The notes under the pieces were generated by a model. The model did not search any database. It was not told where the DNA came from and saw only the letters and a program-made list of their open reading frames with translations. Positions 12,138-23,395 of a stretch of DNA of 64,000 nucleotides are shown here, in pieces. Source of the stretch: Topomyia yanbarensis (taxonomy: Eukaryota > Arthropoda > Insecta > Diptera > Culicidae); NCBI RefSeq assembly GCF_030247195.1, contig NC_080671.1, positions 104,767,845 through 104,831,844 of the forward strand, given 5' to 3'. Positions within the stretch are counted from its first letter, which is position 1, and each line of letters opens with the position of its first letter. The translations under genes were made by a program, and so were the position numbers.

Positions 12138-15100
12138 AAACCGAACCTACAAAAGAAAACCAAGAAATAATTTGGGCTGCCCAAAATAACCATTAACCGT
12201 AGCGAAAGATTCACTCTGCAAGACGGATACACTAGCAGTTTCACGCGCGCATCGGTGGTTCGCGGGGAGGTAAGGGATAGGAGTTCTGTATCAGAGGTGA
12301 ATGGCGACATAGATTGGCCTCATCTTGCACGATAAGCCAACCAATGAAAGTGGTTTCGTGGTTTTTATGAAAAACTCGCAATAAAAAATAAAAGCTGTTC
12401 GGATGAGTAGGTTGCACTCGGACGAATTTGACAGAAGTTCTTTCAGCAGTTACACACGGTGAATTCTTTCTTATCAATCAGCTACAAATATATATATTTA
12501 TTCATCGTTGTATTCTAGGTTGTATTAATTCCAAAATACTTTCTTGACTTACAATTTATCTGTCCTCAGTTATGATAAGTCCTATTGCCTGCTCCTCGAA
12601 CTCAAAAATGTTTTCGGTTTTGTCGGGTCTTTAGGTTTAGCTATAGAATGTAATGGTTGAGATATAGTTATTAAAATTTATACCAAGTTCACCTCTTTCA
12701 CGTTTGGTTTGTTGCTTCTTCCTCCTATTCTTATTATTATCATCTGATCTTACTGTCACCTATCGTATTGACACTCGCGCACATGATCATCCCTTAAACC
12801 GCCATCGTCAGCGAAAGAGGTTGAAATAATTTCGTCGCAACAAAAGTGTTTCAATAGAACTACGAATAATTAATCATATGTACGAAAAATTCGTATATTT
12901 TTTGAAAATTGTCTGTACGAAACTAATTCTGAGTGATTTACGAATATATTCTCTCAGTGTAGTGTCGTTTGGGCATGAGATGACCAAAAGTAATAAAAGT
13001 TGCGATAGAGTGGACTATTTGGAAGCAGGTATCAAGATTAGAATCGATATCCAAGTTTAATTTGTATCGAAAACCACTTATCTCCTACGCAAACTGGTAT
13101 CTATTACCCTTCGTTTCTATGTTGAAAAAAGTTTTCGATATCGTTGTCCAAAAAGCACTCAGCGCTGATTTGATCCTAAAATGTTACTACAATGATCCGT
13201 TTTATCGGCGAAAGGATGTTGATTAAAGAATTTCATTTTTGCATGAGATAATTAATTAAGAATGAACGGTTTGAAGTTAAAAATGGATTTCTCAGCGGCA
13301 GCAAATTTTTGTGGTCATCCTGCAACGCAGCAAAAACAACTCGTACAGTAAAAACCCATAGAAAGGCGGTCATCAATCATTATAAACCAATATATAGACC
13401 TTCAAGATGAGAAATTAAAACCAGGCGCGAGCCAGTTGCTTCTAGTTTTATTTTTACTATAATTTCATTTATTTACTTGTTCTGTTATCTCTTCCTTTGC
13501 GTGTTACTTTCTCTCTCGGTTGCTTTGGTAATCTTTACACTTTATACACATTTACAAAGGGCGGCTGTTAACTGCAATAATGGTAGGTAATACAACCAGT
13601 ATAGAAACCGAAGGCCAAGAACTTCTGCAACCATTCAATACTACGTGCACTTTGTGGAAATTGACACCGCGTCTGGCCCGAAAGCATGCAAGCTGCCTCC
13701 TCTACCACCCGACCTGGAGAGTGAACTAAACGAATGACTCAAATGGAAGTCAACAAAGCATTGCGGAAAACTTTTGTCATTTGTCTGCAATTTGTGTACC
13801 CATTTCCTATTAACAGTGACAGTGAAAAGTTATTTTCTTGTGTCGCCCCCGCGGCGATACGGGCTCCCTCGACAGGGAGCCAGCCATTCGATGGGGTAAC
13901 TGAGGGAAAAAACGGAGCTCATAATCGCCCCGGCCTGCGCACTGGATTGGGGATAATGAACGGGGAAAGTAGCGACTGTGACAGTCTAGATATAAGCGGT
14001 GACGTGTGAACTCTAGTGATTTATGATTTACTGAAGGTCGAAGATCAACGCTGTGTCGTGTTGTTTTCCATTTCGACGAGGGATGGTTTTCTATTCGTTT
14101 TATACTTGGTACATAAAAAAAGGTCGTACGGAAAGTGAAGAAAGCGCTATATGGTATGAGAAGTTTGCCAGCAGGAGAACAGCCGGTTTAAGACGTGCAG
14201 GCAGCATCAGGGTGGATCATACAAAGGACCGTTTTGCTGATAGGGAGGGGGTGTTGATCTGTTGAAATGCCAATATTGGGTTTCTTATGGTTCCAGCAGA
14301 CTGATAAGTTCTTGTTGTGTTTGCTTTATGCTGTACATGTTTTACTACACGTCTTGAAGTGGGTGGTTACAGAGATGTTGGAAAATGGGAGATAAATCGT
14401 ATAACTACACATGTTTAAGAACATCGGAGAGGAAGTCTGATAAATGTGCTTAAGCTTATTTTATATTTGTGTTAATTTAAAATTTATAATTAAGTATACG
14501 GGAAAAGTGCTTGCAGAGAACTTTTCTCACTCGGCTCTAACACATTCGTTCTAAGAGGCTGGGAAACGGTTGGTTATGGTGGACGATGGACTGTCCGATG
14601 CTCCGAGGGGAACCGTGCTCCGGTCACTTTTCCTCTACTGCTAGAGTTATGCCTAGAACTACGACTGATTCGTTTTCAGTTTGTTTTTTTTTAGTTTTTT
14701 TTTATTTTCAACTGTTTCCATTACACAAACAGCGAATAAATTAGTCGTATCAAAATCCACTGGACATATGAAAGTAACATTTAACATCGTTTCACAAAGT
14801 TGAAGTGCTTAGCTTCTCAACATCGTGGGGCCTTATTTATACGTGTAGTTGATGATAAGTTGCCGGTTACTAAGTAATGCTGATTCTTTCTTTGTGACTT
14901 GAAGTGCATCCTTCAGTTAGCTGCTCTAGGTTGGTTTAGATAATAATTTCTCCTCGGCTTGCACTATGTTTTCACATAACTCATGGCTCTAATAACAGTA
15001 AAACAATAAATCTGAATAACTCAGACAATATTTTCTCTCTGTATATAATTATTATCATTTATATCATTATCATTATTATCATTATCATTATTTTTGGTTT

Positions 15101-15255
15101 TGTAAAAACTTGTATTCATTCCATATTTCCAGTCCATTAAATCTACTCCCATCTCTGCTGTCGTCAACATTGAAGTACATAATTAGTTCCATGAATTCGT
15201 TTCACTTCGATTTAGATTTTTAAAAGCGCATGAACCAGATTTCACCATAAATCAG
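12138..15255. other. Unassigned sequence, with a simple repeat
   Basis: No gene is supported. The GC-richer block at 13840-14000 has open frames on both strands, including a minus-strand frame after a ttttttccctcag acceptor-like site near 13895-13907. It could be an exon or regulatory sequence, but I do not recognise it. A (TTA/TCA)n simple repeat lies at 15046-15096. Confidence 0.4.
15046..15096. repeat. ATT/ATC simple repeat
   Basis: Tandem tatcatt/attatc units. Confidence 0.8.
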
Positions 15256-15498
15256 TTAGTAATAAACCTGTGTGAGGGTGTTTGTGTGTATGTGTTTCAG
15301 TTTGCCGCATGTAAGTCTTTGCCGTAGTTCCTCGATACTCGCCGAATCGAATAAAAATCCAAACGTTAAACCATAAATCGTTAACCGTTGTACGAGAGCG
15401 TTTTTTAATGTGTCGTCATCACTAGTGTCCAACGTTGCTGGTCCTGCGTGCAGCACCAGTGCTATCAGCAGGACTACCAACGGGACCAGATGTTCCAT
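15256..15498 (-). CDS. Signal-peptide-like small ORF, possibly non-genic
   Basis: An 80-codon frame starts at the ATG at 15498-15496. Its N-terminus is a textbook signal peptide: MEH, then a hydrophobic LVPLVVLLIALVLHAG core, then PATLD with a plausible cleavage site, followed by an acidic DTSDDD stretch. The C-terminal part is not recognisable. The ORF lies downstream of the ALP stop codon on the same strand and in the same frame, separated by a second stop (TGA at 15501-15499). It would therefore be in the ALP 3' untranslated region unless it is a separate cistron, a separate transcript, or a displaced exon. No homologue is known to me. Codon choice in the first 30 codons looks coding-like, but chance cannot be excluded. 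Confidence 0.35.
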   Translation of the reverse strand: MEHLVPLVVLLIALVLHAGPATLDTSDDDTLKNALVQRLTIYGLTFGFLFDSASIEELRQRLTCGKLKHIHTNTLTQVYY

Positions 15499-15519
15499 TC
15501 AGGGCCATCCCCACATCAT

Positions 15520-15682
15520 TTAGCCCCACTTCTGGAACAGACCCATCCGTTGACAGCGACAGTTCGAACCCCACAGATTGCACCGGCAGGAACTGTTGTA
15601 GCAGCAGTCATTCGGTCGATGATCACAGTTACCGCCGCGTCGGATGCAGGCCCGCCGGTAGACCTGGATTAGCGAGGAGCGC
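15520..15682 (-). CDS. Agatoxin-like peptide (ALP), mature-peptide exon
   Basis: Terminal coding exon of an insect agatoxin-like peptide gene. The family makes a secreted, disulphide-rich peptide of the neuroendocrine system with an inhibitor-cystine-knot-type fold; its receptor is not settled. A polypyrimidine acceptor (ttcgctttgcttccag) ends at 15683 and the exon opens with the third base of a split codon. About ten residues ending in a dibasic YRR site precede an Ala and the cysteine core: C-x6-C-x6-CC-x4-C-x1-C-x6-C-x1-C, eight Cys in all. Family-typical CIRRGGNCDHRPNDCC (15646-15601) and CRCQRMGLFQKWG segments are present. The last Gly before TAA (15522-15520) suits C-terminal amidation. 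The intact frame and family-typical residues argue for a functional gene. The acceptor tract directly abuts a transposon-end-like repeat at 15697-15734. The upstream exon is probably 39051-39126. Confidence 0.93.
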
Positions 15683-15696
15683 CTGGAAGCAAAGCG

Positions 15697-15734
15697 AAAA
15701 AACCTATTTTAATCCACCTAGCGGTGCAATTGTG
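15697..15734. repeat. 38-nt transposon-end-like repeat beside the ALP acceptor
   Basis: Identical over 38 nt to 63963-64000 (aaaaaacctattttaatcca, then cctagcggtgcaattgtg). Diverged relatives occur near 59153-59205 and 40610-40660. It looks like the terminus of an interspersed family. Confidence 0.8.
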
Positions 15735-15919
15735 CCTTTCTCAATCATGAATCACGAGAATGTGTGCGTTGTTTATATTCATTAAAAGCTTTAAAATGCA
15801 TATATTACATTTTATTATTATACATCACATGACAACTATATACAGGAAAATAAATCATTATTCGAGTTCTAAAATTTTGAAAAAGAAAAAACAGCCACGG
15901 TAATATTGATCTGAAAAAA

Positions 15920-17116
15920 GGTGCAAAATCGGCAAAGTCCCAAAAAGTCGATTTTTATAAAAAAAAAATTTTTCGAGATAACATAAAATCTCGACGTTTC
16001 ATGCATTTTAAAGATGTTTGGCATCAAAAATACGAATTCGATTTCTGAAATTTCATGGGGTCCCCCCTTTGAAAAATTTTTTTGAGTTCCGGCTTATATG
16101 GGAATTTCATATGTGACCGGACGATTTAGTCTATATTTCCGGAACCATATAAGCGATCCGTGCGAAATTTTACATACATCTGTGGGGATAATATAGCTAT
16201 CATTTGGGACTAAGTTTGTGAAAATCGGTCCAACCATTTCCGGGAAACTGATGTGAGTTCGTAAATTTTGAAAGATGGCCGCTTTTCCCGGGCACTTCCG
16301 GAACCGTCTATGGTGGTTAATGTAGTCAACGAAAGTTTGGTTGGCCGTCGGTGACCTAGAACAGCAAATTTAAGTTGTTTGAGAGACATTTTAGCGAAAT
16401 TTTTACCTTTTTTGCTTTCATCGGAGTATCGGTTTGAATCACAATTTGCTATGTGATCGCACGCCACAACCTGTAACTCCGGAACCGGAAGTCGGATCGG
16501 GATGAAATTGAATAGCCATTTACGGGGACGCAATACCTTTCATTTGAGGCCAAGTTTAGTCGAATCGGTCTAGCCATCTCCGAGAAACCGATGTGACTGT
16601 TATTCTGAATTTAGATACTTCCGCCGGGGCTTCCGGAACCGAGGATGGTGGCCAATGTGGCCAAATAGACTTTGAATGGATGTTAGTGACCTAATACTAC
16701 AAATCGAAGCAGTTGTGGTCATATTTTGGAAAATTTTTCACCTTTATACATTCATTGCAGAATTTATTAAAATCGACATTTTCTGCGTGTTCGTACTTAT
16801 CACCCTGTAATTCCGGAACCGGAAGTCGGATCCATTAGAAATTCAATAGCAGGGAACGTTGCACCTTTCATTTGAGACTAAGTTTGTCAAAATCGGTTCA
16901 GCCATCTCTGAGAAAAATGAGTGACATTTTTGGTCACATACACACACACACATACACACACACATACATACATACACACATACATACACACACACAGACA
17001 TTTGCCGAACTCGACGAACTGAATCGAATGGTATATGTCACTCGGCCCTCCGGGCCTCCGTTAAAAAGTCGGTTTTCAGAGCAATTGCAATACCTTTCTA
17101 TTGAGAAAGGCAAAAA
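15920..17116 (-). repeat. Dispersed non-coding repeat, copy 1 (near complete)
   Basis: A near-complete copy, inverted relative to copy 2 at 44921-46080. From the right end it reads: a head (ctttctcaatagaaaggtat type), a cattcgattcagttcgtcga block, a CA/CATA microsatellite (about 16937-16998), then successive related blocks each containing 'tccggaaccggaagtcgga', 'ggttccggaag' and an 'aaatcggt..gccatctc..gaga' phrase. No ORF spans it. Small frames inside are shadows of the repeat. Confidence 0.85.
16937..16998. repeat. CA/CATA microsatellite
   Basis: (CA)n/(CATA)n tract within dispersed repeat copy 1. The same position in other copies is where R1-clade fragments sit. Confidence 0.9.
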
Positions 17117-17322
17117 TGGTGTAATGCTTTGAAGGTATCCCGATATCAATTGTTTTCTGCCTCAGGTTTTTTGACAATTTTTTGAGGTTTTTGGTTTTTT
17201 TTGTACATTTAGGCTACGAATAAGATATACAAACGTCTTCCTTTTTTGTTTGCTATGTATATGTTCAGTTTTGCGGTTGTTTTGCCTAGACAAAACTCAG
17301 TACCGTATTTTCGCATGGTAAC

Positions 17323-19259
17323 AGGGCCGTCGAGAGCCGCGTCGGGCCCCAAGGCGTGTATTACTAGCGGGCCCTTTTAAACCTAAGCCCTATAGTTCAG
17401 CATGAGTTAGTAACTCTTCAGCCATGAAAAACTCGTGATTCCGTGGCTTCTATTAGTCTCCGGTTGATTCATATTGCCAGATCCACAGATAGTTTGCCAG
17501 GCAGGTGAATTTCGACAACTTCTTATTCTGTGGTATCCAAATCGGGTAAAATTGCCACAATTACGAGTTTTTCAATTTGCGGGTACTCGGGTGTACATAA
17601 CGATGAACAACGTAATTAGAGGTGCACGGTGCTAATTCGTGTATTCGTACCTCGTTTGTGTCATCGCCGATATATACAGAGGTACTGACTTCATGTTGCG
17701 CGAAACAAACGTTTCTGCTTGATTGATGGTCTGAAACATAATCAGCATACTATGTCCAACATGGTGAAATTATAGGGTGTAATTCAAAGAGACACACATG
17801 GATTAATTTATTTGCTGTTGGGTGAACTGAACTGATTTGATTTCTTTATTTCGCACAATATAAGTGGGTTCTTATAGACATCACACGCATCTTTAGCGAG
17901 GCTCAAAATCACCGTTCTATCTAAATACAATACATTTTAGGGGAAAAATTCCTTGAATGTGCTATCAAAATACAAAAATTCTCCATTTTAATCACCGGTT
18001 GATTAAGATCAGTCTACCTTCTCATCTCGCCCAGAGCAGAAGCTAAAAATCGTTCCGCTATAGATACACGGCAAAAACGACTGCAGACGAATTGTGTTGT
18101 TATTGTTTTTTGTAAATGACCTGTAAAACCAGCTACTCGGGAAGTGAAATGATTACTAAACGTGCAGATTATGTTCAATCCGGGAGAAGTTAACGCTCTT
18201 CAAATTCACCATATCAAACATTAAGAAGCACAGACGTTTGTTTCGTGGAACAACGTGCAGCACCCCAACTAAAGCTGCCACGTTAACACATCATCACCGT
18301 ATATATAAGCAAGGGCTCTACAGAGAATTACATGAATTATCTTCACACACACCCCTGACATCGTGACTAACCAATTCATGACAAAATACGGAGAAGTGGC
18401 TTCCATAACAGCTGAACCTTTACATTTTCCCGGTTATCCCTAAAGTTGTCCTTGTGGTGAGAATACTTCCGTACAAACCAACTCCTTCATACGTAACCAT
18501 TTTATGCATATCAACTGAAAATGGGACGTTTCATCAGACAACACTGGATATGTACCCATGGTAGATTCCTATATGCGAATTCTGCAAAAAGACACTGCAC
18601 CACGGAAAACATTGTTTGAAAGCAGCTAAGCCCGCCTACTATAACCGTAAACAACACACCGTTATCTTATGTCAAACGACAAACGGTTACAATCCAATAT
18701 CTACGGAACTGTCATAGTATAACATAGCATATATGATTGCACAAATACAAAACCAATATCTACGAATCTGTCAGGAGCAAATATTCCCTCAACAACAATC
18801 GCGCCCAGTGCCTCGAAGCCAACAACCGGCACCACCTTCAAAGAAGCGAACGTAGAAGAGGACGGATGGGTTTGTCCGTGCACTCGCATTTCTGGTTGGC
18901 GCTTAATTTCTTTCTACAAAAATACTTTGAAGTGGCTTCTCAATATTTTATAGTGTATTCCGTCGATTAAAGTAATAAAACTCGTTTATTTTAACTTATA
19001 CACAAAGTAGGCAACTCCCTTAAGAACGTTTGTTTTAACAAATGTCAACTATCAAATAAAATTTTCATTTGTTTACGCTTTCGTGATATAACAATTTAAT
19101 AAGGCAAATGATGACAAAGAAATTACTATTACTACTTTTATTGCTCTTCTATGAATACCGGACGTGTTCGCCTATCTTTCGGGTAAAAACGCGGGCCCCC
19201 GAACACGACCCGGGCCCCAGAGCAATTGCCCTGGCTGACCCCCCCTCTCATCGGGCCTG
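17323..19259. mobile_element. hAT-like non-autonomous element
   Basis: The left end is cagggccgtcgagag (from 17322) and the right end, reverse complemented, is caggcccgatgagag, an imperfect 15-bp terminal inverted repeat. Both ends continue into GC-rich gggcccc-type sequence. An imperfect 8-bp flank pair, atggtaac (17315-17322) and atagtaac (19260-19267), fits an aged hAT target duplication; the first base of the left terminus overlaps it. There is no transposase ORF. The interior is AT-rich except for a short CCHC-bearing frame at 18565-18717. Confidence 0.6.
18565..18717 (+). pseudogene. Retroelement gag-like CCHC fragment
   Basis: A 50-codon frame between stops contains a perfect C-x2-C-x4-H-x4-C zinc-knuckle spacing (CEFCKKTLHHGKHC, 18574-18615). 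This is typical of retroelement Gag proteins. Nothing else in the frame is recognisable and there is no start. A diverged ~60-bp duplication (ccaatatctacg.a...ctgtca) lies at 18692 and 18753. It may be a fossil Gag segment inside the hAT-like element or a chance match. Confidence 0.35.
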
Positions 19260-19339
19260 ATAGTAACACTGGGCCAGGGCCGGGATTTTTGAGGCTGAAC
19301 TTAGGATGAATATAAAATCATTCTGAGGATTATTTTTTT

Positions 19340-19478
19340 ATTATAGATGTTTTAGCCTTAAGGTCATTCGCCTCTTTTCGGGTTGGAAAAATCTCTAACC
19401 CTATGTGTGGGGTTGGGAATCGAACCCAGGTGAGCTGCGTACAAGGCAATCGATTTACTAACTACTTTAGCGTGTGGG
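19340..19478 (-). mobile_element. tRNA-derived SINE copy
   Basis: On the minus strand a pol III B box, GGTTCGATTCC, lies at 19416-19427 preceded by a degenerate A-box region (tagttagtaaatcg). The conserved body caacccgaaaagaggc..aatgaccttaaggc is followed by an A/T-rich tail. The body matches the SINE at 38623-38751. It resembles the tRNA-related SINEs of Aedes (Feilai type), but the family name is an inference. Confidence 0.7.
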
Positions 19479-20084
19479 TAACAATGGATCGGTAGCAGCT
19501 CAGAATCGCACTTTGTACCGTATCCCACTAAGCAAGACGTTTAAAGAGCATCAGGCAACAAAACGGAGTGATGATATTGACTAGCGAGTACAGCACTTTT
19601 TGAGTTCATTTTGTGGTCACAAATATATGTGCAAAATTTGGAAGCGGTTGGTTGCTTCCCGGGTTTGCGCATTGCGTTCAAAGTTTGTATGGGATTTTAT
19701 GTGAGGAAATTAATTATTATGCATTAACGTTAATAATGATCGCTATTTCACTCAATATGAAAAACCATAAAACCATTTATAAAACTATAATTCAAACCTG
19801 GGTTAACAACTTTGTCGAAGACAGTAACTAGCTACGAGTTTTCAAAAAATAATTATAACGATTTTAAAACTTATGGTTCAATCCAAAAATTTATTATTTT
19901 TTCCAACACTGCCAGTGCACCACCGACATAGACATTTATAACTTAAATGAATGAGAATATATTCACCGCCGAGACTTAGTACCTTCGAATGAAATGTTCA
20001 GAATGAAGCGTTGAATAACATAGACGTAGTCAGAAAATGAAAAGAAGAAGAGGCGGCTTGTGTACTCGCCAGTTCCCTTTTTAT
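19479..20084. other. Unassigned sequence
   Basis: AT-rich with no recognised features. Confidence 0.4.
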
Positions 20085-21035
20085 TCTTTATTATTCTTAT
20101 ACACCAACAGGCATACCAAAGCCCCAATGGTGTAAAGGATGCGTTGGGAACAACGCAACATATTTAAGTATACGGGTAGATGAAGAGAATGCGGATGTGA
20201 GATTGGTCTGAATTGGGGGGTGGGGGTGAGAAAGTTGTGGAGGAGTGTGAGAGGAAGGAGGGGGAGAGGTCGAGAGGGAAGGGGTGCAACAGCCATCTTC
20301 ATATTATACCTTTCATTGGAGACTAAGTTGGTGAAAATTGGTTCAGTCATTACCGATGTGGCTTAAGTTCTGCAATAAGTTCGGATCCCGGGACATCCGG
20401 AATTTCCAATAGTGAACAATTTATTCTAAGAATCTTTGATTCACCATCAGCGATCTAAGCCAGCGAATGGAAGTAATTTGATGCTCATTTCAATATATTT
20501 TTAACCTATGAGGAATTACGAATTTACCGGTTTATATGGGAAACTCCTATGTGACCGAAATAACCAACCTGTTACTCCGGAACCAAAAGTCAGTACTGAA
20601 TGAAATTCAATTGCAGTAAATAGAAGTATTGAATCTTTCATTTGACATCAAGTTTGTAAAAATCAGTTACGAGTTCGCTGGAAAATAAGGAAACTTGGCG
20701 AGTTCCGCGGGGGAATCAAGAACCATCATGGATGGGCAATGTGGTCAAAGCTACTTTGATTGGTCATTAGTGATCTAGACCAGCAAATCCAAGTAATATT
20801 GAATCTATTTGAATATGTATTACATCATTTGGACACCATGGTTTTGCAGTTTATATGGGAATTTTCTGTGTGGCCGCACTCTTCAACCCGTAACTCCGGA
20901 ACCGGAAGTCGGATCAACTAAAAATTCAATAGCATCTTATGGGGACGTCATTTGAAGCTATGTTTGTGCTAATCGGTTCAACCATCTCTGAGAAAATTCA
21001 TGGTATTATTTGACACACACATACATACACACACA
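20085..21035 (-). repeat. Dispersed repeat, copy 3 (head missing)
   Basis: Same orientation as copy 1, with the characteristic gtaactccggaaccggaagtc block near 20890, related blocks near 20570 and 20390, and a G-rich stretch at 20210-20280. It ends at the CA microsatellite at 21012-21040, where R1-clade coding sequence begins. Confidence 0.75.
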
Positions 21036-21040
21036 CGCAG

Positions 21041-22830
21041 ACATAGACGTCAAAAACACGTTCAATAGCGCAAGCTGGGAAACCATTGCGGTATCACTGC
21101 TCAGAATGGGGGTCCCTAGCTACCTGTGTAGAATTCTAAGGAGTTATTTCCAGAACCGAATTCTGATCTATGAGACAAACGGAGGACAAAAATTACGGCA
21201 GGAGTCCCGCAAGGCTGTATCGTGGATCAAACGATTTGGAACGGAATGTATAAGGGCGCGCTGATGCTTAAGCTGCCCAGGGACGTAGCGACTGTCGGAT
21301 TCGTGGACGACATCGTAATAACGGTACTGTGAGAGACGCCGCAAGAGGTGGAAATGTTGGCTATGGAGGCGATCGAGAGGATTGGAAACTGGATGTAAGG
21401 AGCCCATCACAAAACTGAGATGTTATTGGTCAGCAGATGCAACTGCAGCGAGCAGATATCACTGTCTGGGAGCATGTCGTAGTCTCGAAGCGGACGCTGA
21501 AACAGCTGGGCGTAATGATAGATGACCGACTGAACTTCAACACCCATGTCGACTATTCTGACGGCCGAAGCTATAAATTCTTTAGCCAGAATCATGCCGA
21601 ATAACGCCGGGCCATGCAGTAGAAAAAGACGTCTTCTGGCTAGCGTATCATCGTCCATACTGAGGTACGGAGGACCGATCTGGGGTGCGGCACTGGAGAG
21701 CACACACAGGACAGAGACAGCCTGTAAACACTGGAATGATCCCTATCGGCGTCATTCTAGTGGAAGAAAACGAATGGTATGAGCGGAATAGGACCAGGGG
21801 AATACGGAAAACAATGAGAGCTGATTCGATGGCCAAATAGCAGCATGAATGGGACTCGTCAGAAAAAAGGAATATGGGCTCACAGACTCATAACGGTTCT
21901 TTTGACCTGGATAAATAGGAGGCGTGGTGAAATGACCTTCTATCTGACGCAGTTTCTGTCTGGTCATGGTTGTTTTAAACAGTACATCGGTTCGGGCACG
22001 CTGTGTCACCTTTTTGTCTGGAGTGCATAAACGTCGAGAAAACACCTTTGCATGTTACCCTCGTCTGTCATGATTCGAAGCAGCGTAAAAGGAGATACCT
22101 TCGCTTAACGTAGAGAATATTGTTTCAGAGATGTATTGAGACGAGGGCACATGGAATGCCATCAGCAGAGTAGTGACACTAATACTGTCGGAACTTCAGA
22201 GAAAGTGGCGTCCCGACGAGTTCCAGCGCGGCGACGGTCGTATGTGGACCGGCTACGCAGCGAGAAACGAGCATTTAGTTAGCAACATCAACAAGTAGTT
22301 TCACGTCCTGCGAGGATGGCTGTGAAGGGATACGAGTCAAGTTTCGACATTTCCGGATCGGTTCGCCTCTCGATGGGTTCCGACATTGGTGACGGTCCCC
22401 GGGTCGACCAGTTACGCAGCGAGGGTTAGATAGCGTGCTGAATCAAAGTACGCGTGGGAGCCAACGGGTTCCGCATATATGCAGAGGAACCAACGCGCTC
22501 AAGGACAGCTGGGAGCTAATGACAGTAACATTAATTCTGTCGAAGCTCTAGCGCAGCGGAGATACCAGCGTTAACTTGGCAACACCAACAGGCGGTTTCA
22601 TATCGGTTAAAAGAAATCCTGCGAGAGTGGCTAAGATGAGATCCAAGTTACATGTTCGGCATTTCTGGATCGGTTCACGTCTTGACGAGTTCCGGCGTTT
22701 ACGAAAAAAAATTAATATTAGTAACACGCAAAAATTAATAAAAGAAAAATTGGAAAAACAAAGGAAGAAAGGTTCAAATATAAAAAATTAAAAAACAAAA
22801 ATAAGAATAAAGAAAAAATAAATAAAACAC
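21041..22830 (+). mobile_element. R1-clade LINE fragment, 5'-truncated
   Basis: It starts inside the RT core directly after an (AC)n microsatellite and runs through the RT, the C-terminal domain, a 3' region with imperfectly repeated segments (22180-22420 against 22440-22700), and an A-rich tail near 22710-22830. The abutting microsatellite recalls the (ACAY)n target preference known for R1-clade Waldo elements. Assignment to that lineage is inferred. Confidence 0.75.
21046..22200 (+). pseudogene. R1-clade ORF2 remnant (RT palm to C-terminus)
   Basis: Readable segments are VKNTFNSASWETIAVSLLRM (RT motif A region, first Asp side), SYFQNRILIYETNGG, a degraded PQG motif, GFVDDIVI (motif C, 21295-21318), QLGVMIDDRLNFNTHVDY (thumb, near 21505-21555), and a C-terminal SELQRKWRPDEFQR near 22190. 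Several frameshifts and stops separate them. It is the same family type as the element at 33.1-36.4 kb. Confidence 0.85.
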
Positions 22831-22939
22831 CCACACAGCGAACAGGCGCTGTCGACAAGCCAAGGGACCCTAGGAAAGAAGAGGTGCAAGAGCACAATCC
22901 CCTCCCGAAGTAATACCCAACGGTGGTCCCGGGAGGAAG

Positions 22940-23395
22940 AGGATACGAAGATACAGCAGGTTGAGGTTTATTCCGTAGGCTATTCTACCCGTAACACAGG
23001 AACCAGAAACACGATTCCAGTAAAATTCAATAGTAGTCAATAAGGATGCTGTAGCTTTCATTTGAGACTAAATTTGAGAAAATCGAGTCAAAGATTTTCG
23101 AGAAGCAGTTGTGAATTCAATTCAGGAACATAGTCATTTTCCTGAAGCCTCCAATTCCGCCGGAGGTGGCCAAAGTGGTCAATGTTGGTTTAACTGGGCA
23201 TCACAGCACATTTTAAGAAGTTGTGCACTCTTCATCCCATAGCTCCGGAACCGGACATCGGAACTAAATGATATTCAATAGCAAATTATGGGAACGTCGT
23301 TCCTTTCATGGGAGACTAAGTTTAATAAAATCGGTTCGGTCATCTCCAAGTAACCGATGTGCAATTGTTGTTTACATACACACACACATAGACAC
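22940..23395 (-). repeat. Dispersed repeat, copy 4 (partial)
   Basis: Blocks 'cccgtaacacaggaaccagaa', 'gctccggaaccggacatcgga' and 'aaatcggttcggtcatctcc' appear in the order of copy 1, ending in a cacacacacatagacacacac tract next to R1-like sequence. Confidence 0.75.

Noticed and set aside
16872..17132. Open frames with Thr/His-Tyr or Cys/Val repeats
   Set aside because: They are translations of the CA microsatellite in the dispersed repeat.
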